A stretch of 64,000 bases of DNA. Origin: Flavobacterium sp. xlx-214. Its GTDB lineage: Bacteria > Bacteroidota > Bacteroidia > Flavobacteriales > Flavobacteriaceae. The notes beneath the pieces are model-generated. The model was not told the origin of the DNA and searched no databases. It saw only the letters and a program-made list of their open reading frames with translations. Shown here one piece after another: positions 54,190-64,000 of this stretch. The stretch lies in the NCBI RefSeq assembly GCF_013874595.1, contig NZ_CP059431.1, forward strand, positions 2,046,001 through 2,110,000, written 5' to 3'. The position numbers and the translations under genes are program-made. Each line of letters begins with the position of its first letter. Position 1 is the stretch's first letter.

Positions 54190-56187
54190 ATGAAATTTTT
54201 ATTTTTTTTAATATTATTAGGTTCTCTGTTAATTGGATGTAGCAAAAAATCTGATCAAAATAGTTTAAAAGGTTTCTGGGATAGTTTCGAAATGGCAACT
54301 GATAAGGATAAATGGTTAGATCATTATTATTCAAATTTACAAGAAAATGTAAATAAGAAAGACTATACTACAGAGCTTTTAAATGTTGCATTAGCATATA
54401 AAGAGCTTGGTAATGTTCAAAAAAATTACAATATACTTCACAAGGTCAATAAATTAGCTAAAAAACAAGGAAATCTAAGCCAATTAGGACTTGTTAATAG
54501 GTATTTAGGTGATTATTTTGAATCAATTGAAGTATTAGATAGTTCTTTTTATTATTATACCAAGGCCGAGAAATATTATAGTGATATTGAGTCTGAGCGA
54601 GTTGAATTTGCTAGAGTAATTTTATATAAAGCAGATGTTTTGTATGATATGGGCATTACAACAGAAAGTGAGGTGGAAACAGTAAGAGCATTGTCTATTT
54701 TATCACAAAATAAGGATCATAGATTGACATATGAAGCTACTGTAAAAATGACTTTAATTCTTAAAGAACTAAATGGCTTTGCTAGTGCAAAAAAATATTA
54801 TGATAAAATTCCAGAACTTTTAAGTATTCTTGAACAAGAGGGATATGATAAAGAAAATATTGATAGGGACTGGTTATCTTATTACAATAACATTGGTGGG
54901 TATTATGATAAAATGGAAGATTTTGAAAAAGCACAATCTTATTATAAGTTAGCTTTACAAAAGCCATATGTTGAAAACCATGCAAAGCTTCATGCAATGA
55001 TTCTAAATAACTATGCAAATAGTTTGATTAATAGTAATGTAGATGATTTAAAAATTGATTCTTTATTAAAGAAATCGCTACTAATTAGAGAAGAACTAAA
55101 TCATCAACAAGGAATAATTGCCAGTAGGGTACGTATGTCGGAATATTATTTAAAGAAAAAAGATACCGTACAATCGTTAAGAAATATGAAGCAGGCATAT
55201 AAATTAGCTGTTGAAACAAATAGTAATTCAGATGTATTGAGGATTTTGAAATTTTTAGCAGAAAATGAAAAAGAAGAGAAAAATTATTATTTAAATAAAT
55301 ACGTTATAGTAAAGGATAGTTTGTATGAAGTAGAAAAGTCAACTCGAAACAAATTTGCTCGAATTGCTTATGAAACAGACGAAATTGAAAAAGAAAATAC
55401 TATTTTGATTAAACGAACACTTTATTATGGGGTAAGTGCTATTATCTTTTTGTTACTTATACTTATATTATTTATTATCTACCGTTTAAAACTTCGAAAT
55501 AGAAAGTTAGAGTATCAAAAGAAAGAGCAAGATAATGTACAAAGAATTCAAGAATTACTTTTTGAACAACAGATTGCCTCAGAGCATGCTAAAAATGAAG
55601 AAAGAGCTAGAATAGCAAGAGATTTACACGATTCTGTTGTAAACCGAATTTTCACAACGCGTCTTAATCTTGAAAAAATAGCTACAGAAGATATTGAATC
55701 CAAAAGTAAAGTAATAAATGAACTACTAAAAAGCGAGCAACAAATTAGAGATATATCTCACGATATACATGATAATCTATTTCATCAAAAACAAAGTTTT
55801 TCCTCTGTTTTAGAAGAATTGGTACTTTCTCAATCCAATAGTTTTAACACCGTTTTTAAATGTTCGGTTGATGCTCAGATTGATTGGTCTGTGTTAACAA
55901 TTCAGCAAAAAACACAACTATTTTTAATTTTACAAGAATTGTTACAAAATGTAAATAAGCATTCTAAGGCTTCAAATTGTTTTGTTTTTTTTATTAAAAA
56001 TGAAGAAGGCATCCTTTTGAAAGTTCATGATGATGGAGTTGGTTTCAATTTTAATGTAAAGCCTAATGGTTTAGGTTTAAAAAGCATTCAAATAAGAACA
56101 AAAAAATTGGAAGGTATTTTTGAAATAAAGAGATTAAATAATGTGACTATATCAATTTTACAGATTCCATTTAAAATAATTAATTAA
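54190..56187 (+). CDS. TPR-containing sensor histidine kinase
   Basis: 665 residues. A lipoprotein-like signal (FLILLGSLLIGCSKK) leads to a periplasmic TPR array (about 55-360, for example YNNIGGYYDKMEDFEKAQSYYKLAL). A membrane span (about 412-435) is followed by a HisKA_3 dimer domain with phospho-acceptor H480 in RDLHDSVVNRIF. The HATPase has LLQNVNKHSKAS, HDDGVGFNF and NGLGLKSI. This class pairs with LuxR-type regulators; two are encoded in this locus and one on the chromosome beside ssrA. The TPR part could sense a peptide or a protein partner. Confidence 0.9.
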   Translation: MKFLFFLILLGSLLIGCSKKSDQNSLKGFWDSFEMATDKDKWLDHYYSNLQENVNKKDYTTELLNVALAYKELGNVQKNYNILHKVNKLAKKQGNLSQLGLVNRYLGDYFESIEVLDSSFYYYTKAEKYYSDIESERVEFARVILYKADVLYDMGITTESEVETVRALSILSQNKDHRLTYEATVKMTLILKELNGFASAKKYYDKIPELLSILEQEGYDKENIDRDWLSYYNNIGGYYDKMEDFEKAQSYYKLALQKPYVENHAKLHAMILNNYANSLINSNVDDLKIDSLLKKSLLIREELNHQQGIIASRVRMSEYYLKKKDTVQSLRNMKQAYKLAVETNSNSDVLRILKFLAENEKEEKNYYLNKYVIVKDSLYEVEKSTRNKFARIAYETDEIEKENTILIKRTLYYGVSAIIFLLLILILFIIYRLKLRNRKLEYQKKEQDNVQRIQELLFEQQIASEHAKNEERARIARDLHDSVVNRIFTTRLNLEKIATEDIESKSKVINELLKSEQQIRDISHDIHDNLFHQKQSFSSVLEELVLSQSNSFNTVFKCSVDAQIDWSVLTIQQKTQLFLILQELLQNVNKHSKASNCFVFFIKNEEGILLKVHDDGVGFNFNVKPNGLGLKSIQIRTKKLEGIFEIKRLNNVTISILQIPFKIIN

Positions 56188-56191
56188 TTAT

Positions 56192-56217
56192 TTAACATTT
56201 CGGGTAGCTCAGCTACC
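56192..56217 (+). promoter_or_regulatory. 26-bp regulatory element, copy D
   Basis: TTAAC, ATTTC, GGGTAG, CTCA, GCTACC, five bases after the kinase stop. It has the best dyad of the four copies: GGTAGC/GCTACC inside and TAACATTT/AAATGTTA outside. Confidence 0.6.
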
Positions 56218-56280
56218 TAAAATCATAAATGTTAGTGAGAAATTTTTATTTTTGTTATTGAACTCTTACTTTTGATACCA

Positions 56281-56367
56281 ATCAAGATAAATATTTACGA
56301 ATTAGCTTCAAAAGTAATTGAGCAATTGCTATGAAAAACCTAGAAAGTACTCTTTCTAGGTTTTTTT
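56281..56367 (+). ncRNA. Possible small RNA after the kinase gene
   Basis: A -7 match TACTTTTG at 56267-56274 and a strong terminator ending at 56367 would define an RNA of about 87 bases without an ORF. Copy D of the regulatory element lies upstream. It could instead be only the kinase's 3' end. Confidence 0.3.
56337..56367 (+). terminator. Strong terminator downstream of the kinase
   Basis: An 11-bp or longer stem (ACCTAGAAAG/CTTTCTAGGT) with a 4-base loop and seven T. Confidence 0.85.
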
Positions 56368-56818
56368 GGATTGAATTAGAATAAGTTTTTGAAAATGTTT
56401 ATCTTTGAATTTAAGTGTTTTTTTTGGTTATATAAGGGTGTTTTCTTTTAAGAAAATGCTCTTATTTTTTATAGATGTAATACTTTTATTAATTATAATT
56501 ATAGCCTTACTTCATAAAAGCTTTCACTTAAGATAATAACTTATTTCTATAACTTTCGGGAAGCCTCATTCTGTTACTGATATGCTATTTGTTGTAGATT
56601 TTTTATTGTTTTTCATAACTAAAAATAAGTTTTGGTTTGTGTATAAACCAAATCCTTATAAATTTTTCGGATATTCATCTTTTGGATTGTTAGATTCTAT
56701 ATGTGATTTTTTAGTTAAGTTGTGAATAAAATATGTTTTTACATTGTATTAATTAAAAGCGCTGAGTAAAGAAGTAGTTTACGATTTAATTATTTTCTAA
56801 TCTTTTGAATTAACATAC
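56368..56818. other. AT-rich gap before the methylase/helicase gene
   Basis: 451 bp with no gene. At 56443-56475 a hairpin (AAGGGTGTTTTCTT paired with AAGAAAATGCTCTT through wobbles) precedes a T-run and looks like another terminator. Nothing else is recognised. Confidence 0.45.
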
Positions 56819-59800
56819 TTAAAATTTTCGTTTTATACTTATAATTTGGTTTTTACTTTCTTCTTTTGCCATAATACCGTTCATTTGAGGTTCGGTGTAG
56901 GGGTTTGTTTTGATTATTTGGGGTAAAGTTTCAGCTGTTTTTTTATTTGTTTGTTTTGCGTCTTCATCACTAGTTTTTTGACTATCATTAGGAGTAATTG
57001 AGAGCTGTATTTTTCGGTCTATGGCAGCAAGTTCGGTTTTAAGTTCGCTTAATTTCTTTTCTTTAGTCCAAATACTTGTGACCACTTCTTCAAGTACGGG
57101 GATGTCTTTTTGGAAAGCTTCTATATGTTCTTGTTCTTTTTCGATATAACTAGGTATTTTTTCTAATGCTCTTAAAAAATTCATTGAAGCTGTTTCTGGA
57201 TCTTTGGCTAGTATACCATTATTAAACGTGTATTTGATGGTTCCTTCTCCTTGTACAAAGAAGCGGTTTAGTCGTATGTCCAGCTCGTCTTTTTTAGACA
57301 GCTCCGTTTTTACTAAAAGCTGAAAACCGTAAAGGGTTCCAATTTCTTCGTAATCTCCTCCTGTACGAGCTTTATCTGCCAGATCATTAAGTTTGGTACC
57401 CAATTGTTTTGGATTTGCATTTGTTTTTAAATCGGTTAATTGTAATGCATTGATAATAGAGCCATCTTGTTTTTTTTGAATACGTCCTTGAAAATTGTTC
57501 CAATCAATGTTCATTCGATCAAAACGAGATCGAGCTTTAGCTAATTCAGCTTTAAAATCTTCCAATTTGTATTTAGCACTTAATTTTGAACGATTAAAAG
57601 CTTGTTTTTCACTTTCCAGTCCTGCAATCTGTTTTTCTACTTTTGCCTTATCTAAAAGGTCGGTATTTCCTGAAAGGATTGCTACATATTCTGAGAAATT
57701 CATACCTGATTTTTCATCCATACTACCTTCGTCTATTGTTCGTTTGCCTAACTTGTTGGATTTTAGCTGGTCAATAAAAAGCTGTTTGTTAAATAATAAA
57801 TTGAATTTGTAACTATCCAGAGATTTCTCAACTGCATAGATGATCACGTCTAGTTTGTTATCGGCAAAATGCTTGGCTATTTCATTACCTTTACGTATGC
57901 CTCTTCCGTCCCGTTGTGCTAAATCACTTGGACGCCATGGGGTATCTAAATGATGAATAGCAACAGCTCTTTTCTGTGCGTTTACTCCCGTACCAAGCAT
58001 GCTTGTTGAACCAAACAGTACACGAATCTTGCCTTGGTTCATATCGGTAATAAGTTCTTTGCGTTGCTTGTCTGTTTTGGCTTCTTGTATAAACCGTATT
58101 TCATGAGCTGGGATTTGATGATCTTCTACAAGTTTGCGTTTTATTTCAGAATACACATTCCATTCGTTTGGCTTGTAAGTTCCCAAATCAGAGAATACAA
58201 ACTGTGTTCCTTTTTGTGCATTGAATTTGTTATAGTATTGTGCAATAGTATGGGCACAATGGGAAGCTTTACTGTCTGGATGGTCTTGGTAAACTTCACT
58301 TATCATGCGCATATCCAATGACATTTTACGGGCGTAATCGGTAGCAATGAGCATTTTTGCTTTTTCTTCGGACGGGGACAATGGCGCTCTTCCAAGCAAG
58401 GTGGCATTTCCTGTTTTAGCAAACTCCATTAAGTTCTTTATAAAAACTTCTTGGTCAGGAGTAGGAGGAATGTTGTAAAGGATCTCGTTTTTTGTTGGTC
58501 GGTCTATACCAATATCCTTTGCGGTTCGGTAGTCTGTGATTTCAGAATAGAATTGGGCAAGTTCTGGTACTTTGATAAAGTATCGAAATCGTTCTTTTGC
58601 CACGATATTATTGGCAACCGAAAATTCATAGTCTGTTGTTTTACGTGCATAGATGGCTGCCCATGCATCAAAACAGTTAATACCCTGCTTTTCCAATGCT
58701 TTAGGTCTTAGGTATTTAAAAAGCAGGTACAACTCGGTTAATGAGTTACTAATGGTTGTCCCCGACAGAAAAGTAGCTCCCATATCTGAATCTATGCGTT
58801 TTTGTATTGTTCTGATGGCAAATAATAGGTTTAATGCTTTTTGACTACCGTCTGCATTTCCTAAACCTGCTACACGACTATGTCGGGTGTTAAACATCAG
58901 GTTTTTGAATTGGTGGCTCTCATCAACAAACAAATGATCTATACCCATCATTTTAAAATCGACCACATCATCTTTGCGGTTTGCAATATCATGTTGTAAG
59001 GTTTTTAATTTTACTTCAAGGTTTTCTTTTCTTTTGATAGCCCCTGCAAGCATACCTCTGGTTATTTCAGTTCCTTGAGATTGCATTGCATCAAGGTTTT
59101 GTTCTACATTATCCAATTCAATTTCAAGAATCTCTTTTTGAATTTCGGGTGATTGCGGTATCATTCCAAATTGATCATGCGTTAAAATTACACAATCCCA
59201 ATCGTTGTTTTTAATGTCTCCAAAAATGCGTAAACGTTTCTGTGGGGTAAAATCTGCTTTGCCTGGAAAAAGTATTTTAGCATGTGGATAAGCAGTTCTG
59301 TAGGCTTCGGCAATTTCATGTACATTGCTTTTTAAGCCGATAAACATAGGTTTGTGAGCCAAACCTAAGCGTTTCATTTCTTGTGCTGCTGTACACATAA
59401 TGAGTGTTTTTCCTGCACCTACTTCATGATCACAGATAGCGCCATTATTTAATTTTATCATTAATACGGCATCTTTTTGACTTCCATACAGGTCTTCTAT
59501 CCCTAAAGCAGTTCGATCTAAACCTGGAAACTCTTGGTGACTTCCATCATAATTTGGACGAACAAAACAGTTAAATTTATCGTTGTATTGTTTACTTAGT
59601 TGGTGTTTAAGGTCATCGCTCTGTGCATGAAGCCAATCAGTAAATGCGGTTCTGATTTCGTCAATTTTATTGTTAGCCATTTGTATCGCCTCCATATCTT
59701 TTACCTTGACTTCTTGGTCGTTAACCATGACTTTTTTGGTAATATTTGGTGTGGTATTTACAAGTGCGTGTTTAAGCAGTGCCACGCCATCAAAGGTTCT

Positions 59801-62284
59801 GCTTTCAGCTTTAACGGCGTATTTTACCCAAATATTCTGATTACCTTGCTTACAGATTACCGAAAAATCATCTGAACTGTTTGAATAATGTATGGTTATA
59901 TTTGTATCAAATAGATCAGAAGCAAATTGTGCATATAGCTCAGTAGGTATCCAGCGCTCTCCTAGATTAAAGTCTAATTCTTCAAATTCAATGCGTCTTG
60001 GTCGTGCTTCTTCTAACACCGCAAGACTTTGTTTTGCTTCTGGGTCTTCTGGATTGTTTGCTACGTATGTTTCTATTTCTTTTGCTTTTTCTACTACATT
60101 ACCCGCAATCCATCGCTCAGCTATTTCGTAAGTTTCTTGAAGGGGATTGTAAAAAATACGTCCATGCAATGCATTTTTTAAATCTGCGATAGTCATTTTG
60201 CTTATTTCAGACATATAGTCTAAATCTACACTTCCGTACTTGTTAAGCGAGGATGCTAAAGCTTCTTCGGGATTATCGGTTGTTAGTGTTTTTGTAGAGA
60301 AACTTACAGGATGATTAAATATGTCTGCTTTATGAATAATACCGCCTTTTACACGTTCCAAATAAGGGATTTCTTTACCAGAGCTATCTGTTTTAATGAG
60401 TTTGATATTTTCGGCACTATTCAAATGACCATATTTCTTTACAAAGGCATCATAGAGAAGATTAAGTTTTTGTCTTTGTTCTTTATGTTCGGTATGATGT
60501 TTTGCTTCTTTCTGATAAAGATCCAAATAGGTATCTCGTAAAACAATATAAGCTTCTGCTCTTACTTTCTGTAAGGTTGGTAACTGTAACGGATGGAATT
60601 GGGCTGTATCTTGTTCTTTGTTCACTTTTTGTAAATATCCAACATTGCCTTTATCAAATACAAGACAATCGTTGCGATGAAAGGATTGGATTTTAGTACT
60701 ATAAGGGGATGGTTCTAAATGGGTAGAGGAGATGCTCTGGGAAATAACGGGTTGGATTATAGGAACATCTCGATCGAATTGTGAAAACAAGTCATGGGTT
60801 GTTTCTTGTTTACTTGTAATTGGTTCTCTGGCTTTGTTTATTGCTTCATTAGTAGATACAGTAGCATTGGTTTGGTGCTGTGTAGTCTGAAATAGGTTTG
60901 TTTGGTAATTGTTGTTTGTTCTATTTTTTTTTCGAATTGGTTTTTTGGACGGAACAATCAAGGGTATGGCTTCTTCTGTGTTTTCAAAAAGATCAAAAAT
61001 ACTGAGTTGTTGTAATTCTTGTTTTGGGATAGATGCTGTGTGTTGTGGTTGATCTTGCGCAACCATTTTATCGTGAGTTAGTGAAGGTGCAGCGGTGGTT
61101 TGTGATGAAGTTGGTGCAATAGATTCCAATTTTCTATTGCTTTGATATAGTTCTCTGTCAAGATAAAGTGAAAAATCTGTTGATAACAGTTGTTTCAGCT
61201 CTTTTGCAATGCCTTCAATTCCGTCTTTATGTTCATAAATCAATGCTGGCTTGCCATAAGGATTGGTGCCTAAACGTACTTTGGTATGAACGGCTAAAGC
61301 GGGGTTATCAAGTAAGACATTCGTTGTAATGCCGTTTTGGGTTGTTTGTGTAGTGCAAAAAAGGAGTTCTCGTTGTGATAAAGACTTTTTTTCGATATTT
61401 TTCTGTAGAATAATCAAATCGCTTCCAACTTCTGTCCCCGCATATTCTGTAAAAAGATTGTTGGGTAATCGAACAGCTGAAACCAATGTATGTTCTTTCA
61501 TCAAGGCTTCGCGTATAAGTTGGTTGCTAGGGCTGTTAAGCACTCCTTGCGATGTTATAAAGGCTAATACGCCGCCATTACGTAACATATCGGTTCCCTT
61601 TAAAAAGAAATAATTATGAATGCTACGTGCGGCTTGAATTTTTGCTGCCTCATTGCTTCGTGAATAAGAAAGATCAAATACTGCGGTACCACCAAAAGGG
61701 ATGTTACTTGCAATAACATCGTAACTGTTTTGTTGGTTACCTAGTATTTCTTCAAATCCTTTTACATGAATGCTGTTTTCTGGATATAGTTGTTTGAGGA
61801 TTTTACCTGTTAGTTCATCTTTTTCGTAAGCGGTTACGTGGGTGTGATTATCTGCAAATGAATGAATAAATGACCCAATACCAGCGGATGGTTCTAGCAA
61901 ATTTTCAATTACTAGATCGTTGTCTTTCATTATTTGTGAAATAGCATCAATAACTAGCGGTGGTGTATAAAAAGCAGTAAGTACCGAGGTTTTCATACGG
62001 TCTACATAAAGCCTGTACTGTTTTTCATCTATGGCATTTTCTCTTAGTAAATGATATAGTTGCTGTGTACTATTAAAAAGATCTTGTTCGCTTTGTTTCC
62101 AATAGTTAATATCTGTTTCTTTTGATATGGGATTAAGAATGAATTTTAGACCACCAAATCCGCTGTATTGCATCATAAGCTGCCTTTCGGCACTAGTAGC
62201 GCTACGGTTTTCTTTTTCTAGTTGAAAAGCAATTTTTAAAGCGTCTATGTTCTGCTGGAGGTGTTGTTTCTTACTGAAGCCCAT
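56819..62284 (-). CDS. Giant N6-adenine methylase / SNF2-like helicase
   Basis: 1821 residues. The N-terminal methylase has [13 protein letters not shown] (about 108), [12 protein letters not shown] and the catalytic IASNIPFGG (about 193). Residues 380-560 are a Gln/Thr-rich linker. The helicase part has Walker [12 protein letters not shown] (about 955), DESHQFKN (about 1123) and the last motif [11 protein letters not shown] (about 1460). A coiled coil closes the protein. Such fusions are common on Bacteroidota ICEs and may modify or defend the transferred DNA. Its start overlaps the DUF1896 gene by 14 bp. It reads leftward against the kinase. Confidence 0.88.
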   Translation of the reverse strand: MGFSKKQHLQQNIDALKIAFQLEKENRSATSAERQLMMQYSGFGGLKFILNPISKETDINYWKQSEQDLFNSTQQLYHLLRENAIDEKQYRLYVDRMKTSVLTAFYTPPLVIDAISQIMKDNDLVIENLLEPSAGIGSFIHSFADNHTHVTAYEKDELTGKILKQLYPENSIHVKGFEEILGNQQNSYDVIASNIPFGGTAVFDLSYSRSNEAAKIQAARSIHNYFFLKGTDMLRNGGVLAFITSQGVLNSPSNQLIREALMKEHTLVSAVRLPNNLFTEYAGTEVGSDLIILQKNIEKKSLSQRELLFCTTQTTQNGITTNVLLDNPALAVHTKVRLGTNPYGKPALIYEHKDGIEGIAKELKQLLSTDFSLYLDRELYQSNRKLESIAPTSSQTTAAPSLTHDKMVAQDQPQHTASIPKQELQQLSIFDLFENTEEAIPLIVPSKKPIRKKNRTNNNYQTNLFQTTQHQTNATVSTNEAINKAREPITSKQETTHDLFSQFDRDVPIIQPVISQSISSTHLEPSPYSTKIQSFHRNDCLVFDKGNVGYLQKVNKEQDTAQFHPLQLPTLQKVRAEAYIVLRDTYLDLYQKEAKHHTEHKEQRQKLNLLYDAFVKKYGHLNSAENIKLIKTDSSGKEIPYLERVKGGIIHKADIFNHPVSFSTKTLTTDNPEEALASSLNKYGSVDLDYMSEISKMTIADLKNALHGRIFYNPLQETYEIAERWIAGNVVEKAKEIETYVANNPEDPEAKQSLAVLEEARPRRIEFEELDFNLGERWIPTELYAQFASDLFDTNITIHYSNSSDDFSVICKQGNQNIWVKYAVKAESRTFDGVALLKHALVNTTPNITKKVMVNDQEVKVKDMEAIQMANNKIDEIRTAFTDWLHAQSDDLKHQLSKQYNDKFNCFVRPNYDGSHQEFPGLDRTALGIEDLYGSQKDAVLMIKLNNGAICDHEVGAGKTLIMCTAAQEMKRLGLAHKPMFIGLKSNVHEIAEAYRTAYPHAKILFPGKADFTPQKRLRIFGDIKNNDWDCVILTHDQFGMIPQSPEIQKEILEIELDNVEQNLDAMQSQGTEITRGMLAGAIKRKENLEVKLKTLQHDIANRKDDVVDFKMMGIDHLFVDESHQFKNLMFNTRHSRVAGLGNADGSQKALNLLFAIRTIQKRIDSDMGATFLSGTTISNSLTELYLLFKYLRPKALEKQGINCFDAWAAIYARKTTDYEFSVANNIVAKERFRYFIKVPELAQFYSEITDYRTAKDIGIDRPTKNEILYNIPPTPDQEVFIKNLMEFAKTGNATLLGRAPLSPSEEKAKMLIATDYARKMSLDMRMISEVYQDHPDSKASHCAHTIAQYYNKFNAQKGTQFVFSDLGTYKPNEWNVYSEIKRKLVEDHQIPAHEIRFIQEAKTDKQRKELITDMNQGKIRVLFGSTSMLGTGVNAQKRAVAIHHLDTPWRPSDLAQRDGRGIRKGNEIAKHFADNKLDVIIYAVEKSLDSYKFNLLFNKQLFIDQLKSNKLGKRTIDEGSMDEKSGMNFSEYVAILSGNTDLLDKAKVEKQIAGLESEKQAFNRSKLSAKYKLEDFKAELAKARSRFDRMNIDWNNFQGRIQKKQDGSIINALQLTDLKTNANPKQLGTKLNDLADKARTGGDYEEIGTLYGFQLLVKTELSKKDELDIRLNRFFVQGEGTIKYTFNNGILAKDPETASMNFLRALEKIPSYIEKEQEHIEAFQKDIPVLEEVVTSIWTKEKKLSELKTELAAIDRKIQLSITPNDSQKTSDEDAKQTNKKTAETLPQIIKTNPYTEPQMNGIMAKEESKNQIISIKRKF

Positions 62285-62708
62285 TTTCTTGTATCCAACT
62301 AGCTATAGTTCCTGTTATTTCGGTATAAAGAGCATCAAACGCATAGGTATATGCAAAATCATCGGTTAATGTGTAGTTGGAGAAAACAGGCTCGCATAGA
62401 GCAAACATTTTAAGGGCAAAAGGGCGCAACTCTTCATCTGCCATTAGGGTATCAAATTCTTGACAAACTACTTGAAAAATGGTATCAAATTTAGAAAAGT
62501 GCAATCCTTCAAAGAGTATGTAGTTGGCAATTTCATTGCATTGGTCTATGGTATTTCCTGCTATAAAGGCACCTTCATATGCATGAGCTGCTCTTGATGA
62601 GCGTTGGTCTATAAATTTTCGGTTGTGTGCTTTTTCAGGAAAGCTGTTGTTTAGGTGTTCTTGTAATTGTAAACGGAAATACGATAGGTCTTTTTGTTTT
62701 GTGCTCAT
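62271..62708 (-). CDS. DUF1896 protein
   Basis: 145 residues, helical. It begins [72 protein letters not shown], the conserved block of DUF1896, which is regularly coded next to the giant methylase/helicase on ICEs. Overlap with that gene implies coupled translation. Function unknown. Confidence 0.8.
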   Translation of the reverse strand: MSTKQKDLSYFRLQLQEHLNNSFPEKAHNRKFIDQRSSRAAHAYEGAFIAGNTIDQCNEIANYILFEGLHFSKFDTIFQVVCQEFDTLMADEELRPFALKMFALCEPVFSNYTLTDDFAYTYAFDALYTEITGTIASWIQENGLQ

Positions 62709-63185
62709 GGTTTTTAGATTTTTAATGAAAACCTAAAAGTAGAAGTGGTTTTATGAGCTTTTACTGAAATGGCAGTAATAGGAATTGATAGGGGAGGGTT
62801 GGCTTTTTTAGTTGTATTGACAGAATATTTTGTCTAGTTTTTTTACTGTAGAGAACGATATTTAAGAATGAAAAAACATTGTGATAAACCGTGACTTAAA
62901 GTGTTTTTCAAGTTGTGAATTCAAAAATAGGATAAAATTCGCAAGATTAATTCAAAAAAGGTAACAAGAATCTACGGAGGAATTAGGTGGAGAATCTGCA
63001 AAAATTGACCGCCTGATTCTGGCAATAGCAAGAGAGGTTTTATTTTTTTTGGTCTACATTTTACTTCAATTATACTAACTTAATTTTTATTTAAGTAAGA
63101 ATGGTAACGGGGTGTTTTTAATATAGATGACCGTTAATTCCTAAAAATTTTGTACTTTTAATTATAAACTATAAATCTATATGCT
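62709..63185. other. Gap between the DUF1896 gene and dps
   Basis: 477 bp. Around 62966-63078 one plus-strand frame reads ESTEELGGESAKIDRLILAIAREVLFF to a stop; it has no start and looks like a gene relic. No copy of the ssrA 3' end is found, so I cannot place the ICE end here. Confidence 0.35.
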
Positions 63186-63659
63186 ATGGAACCAAACATT
63201 GGAATCACAAAGAAAAATTTAAAAGAAGTATGTTCAATTTTAAACAATTGTCTTGCAGATGCACACATTCTCTACTTTAAGTTACGGAAATATCATTGGA
63301 ATGTGCAAGGGGATAATTTTATGGAATTACATAAGCTTTTCGAAAACCATTATGAGCAAGTTCAAGCAGCAATTGATGAAATTGCAGAGCGCGTAAGTCA
63401 ATTAGGAGGTATGGCAATTGGAACTACAAGTGAATTCGCTAAAGGCTCTTCCTTAAAAGAAACACCCGGTAAAAATCCAGTAAACAATCTAGATATGATA
63501 AAAGAATTACTGGCAGACCACGAAACAATTATACGAAATTTAAGAGTAGGAGTAGAAGAATCAGAAGAAAAGTACAGTGACCAAGGAACTTCAGATTTTC
63601 TTACAGGATTGATGCAAAAACATGAAATGATGGCATGGACTCTGAGAAGGTATCTATAA
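63186..63659 (+). CDS. dps: Dps family DNA-protection/ferroxidase protein
   Basis: 157 residues forming the four-helix ferritin-like fold. The ferroxidase segment is seen in KLRKYHWNVQGDNFMELHKLFENHYEQVQAAIDEIAERVSQLGG, with the conserved His, Asp and Glu at the subunit interface. The last helix has LMQKHEMMAWTLRRYL. It stores iron and shields DNA during oxidative stress. It may be cargo near the ICE end or the first gene of the chromosome beyond; the window cannot decide. Confidence 0.93.
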   Translation: MEPNIGITKKNLKEVCSILNNCLADAHILYFKLRKYHWNVQGDNFMELHKLFENHYEQVQAAIDEIAERVSQLGGMAIGTTSEFAKGSSLKETPGKNPVNNLDMIKELLADHETIIRNLRVGVEESEEKYSDQGTSDFLTGLMQKHEMMAWTLRRYL

Positions 63660-63660
63660 T

Positions 63661-63697
63661 AATAACAAAGCCTTAAATTTTTTAAGGCTTTGTTATT
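63661..63697. terminator. Terminator after dps
   Basis: A perfect 17-bp stem (AATAACAAAGCCTTAAA and its complement) with a 3-base loop, usable from both sides. Confidence 0.8.
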
Positions 63698-63749
63698 ATG
63701 TATACAAACTAAAAACTTTTAATAAGACATATTATAAAGATGGATTTCA

Positions 63750-64000
63750 TTATTTTCTTTTAATATTACTAGAAATAAGCCATTCATTTTTGTTGCAACG
63801 AGGACAATGGCAGTTGGTTTCTTCTAAAAAATTCAAAGTAAAACCACAGAATAAGCAAGAATAAAACGCTCCTGAAGATGGTTTATAAACTATTTTGGTC
63901 TCGTAATCAGGTAATACAGGTAAACCGTATTTAATTTCCTCGTCATCAAAATAATAAACACTAATTTCTCCAGATATTTCCAAAATAGCACATGAAACTT
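63750..64000 (-). CDS. Zinc-ribbon protein, 5' end outside window
   Basis: The frame is open to the right edge, so the start lies outside. The visible 83 residues end in a four-cysteine ribbon, CLFCGFTLNFLEETNCHCPRCNKNEWL, that should bind one zinc. An acidic segment (YYFDDEEIKYGLPVLPDYE) precedes it. No ATG is in frame within the window. Family not recognised; a small regulatory or rubredoxin-like protein is possible. Confidence 0.55.
   Translation of the reverse strand, partial: VSCAILEISGEISVYYFDDEEIKYGLPVLPDYETKIVYKPSSGAFYSCLFCGFTLNFLEETNCHCPRCNKNEWLISSNIKRK

Noticed and set aside
62966..63078. Short coding-like frame before dps
   Set aside because: No start codon and no known family; treated as a relic.
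13693..64000. Second copy of the ssrA 3' end (attR)
   Set aside because: I looked for GGTTCGATTCCCTGCGGCTC and shorter pieces and found none in the rest of the window.
1..64000. CRISPR array, rRNA, tRNA or classical insertion sequence
   Set aside because: No regularly spaced repeats, no rRNA segment, no tRNA other than the tmRNA, and no transposase were found.

Overview
The window is AT-rich and comes from a Bacteroidota chromosome, most likely the Flavobacteriaceae or a close family. The evidence is the promoter boxes of the form TAnnTTTG, type IX secretion (T9SS) C-terminal sorting domains, a tmRNA tag reading GENNYALAA, and a complete Bacteroidota-type tra/mob conjugation set. No 16S rRNA is present, so genus is not claimed.

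Positions 1-13.7 kb are ordinary chromosome. They hold the tail of a PQQ-type beta-propeller protein, a decayed ORF, a small Fe-S protein, the GTPase YchF, two tandem paralogous lipoproteins, a DUF2459 protein, a YihY/BrkB membrane protein, both topoisomerase IV subunits (parE, parC), a LuxR-type response regulator and the tmRNA gene ssrA.

From about 13.69 kb to at least 62.7 kb lies an integrative conjugative element (ICE) inserted at the 3' end of ssrA. Its left end carries a large serine recombinase whose last 16 codons are antisense to ssrA. Next come ssb and a PRTRC cassette (E, C, an unnamed member, B, ThiF; no ParB or D), then a cluster of inverted repeats, then two T9SS-exported cargo proteins (674 and 1628 aa). 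The transfer operon traA/B/D and E-O, Q reads leftward. mobA-mobB-mobC read rightward from a hairpin-rich candidate oriT. The right part holds a giant methylase/helicase and a DUF1896 protein. No second copy of the ssrA end was found, so the right ICE boundary is probably outside the window; dps and a zinc-ribbon gene close the window.

The most interesting section is 44.2-56.4 kb. It contains a small double-glycine-leader peptide with three cysteines, a DsbD-like membrane protein, a degenerate-C39/VKOR/thioredoxin fusion, a C39 peptidase ABC exporter and a frameshifted HlyD partner. Around these sit two LuxR-type response regulators, a LytTR protein with a dead receiver, a Gly/Thr-rich lipoprotein and a TPR histidine kinase. 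Together they look like an ICE-borne system for making, oxidising and exporting a peptide (bacteriocin or signal) under its own sensory control.

Four copies of a 26-bp element, TTAAC-N5-GGGTA[G/C]-N4-GCTAC[A/C], lie before the first response regulator, between the second one and the LytTR gene, after the kinase, and upstream of the 1628-aa T9SS protein. I infer that they form a regulon linking the peptide system to the secreted cargo. A paralogous response regulator sits on the chromosome immediately before ssrA, so cross-talk is possible.
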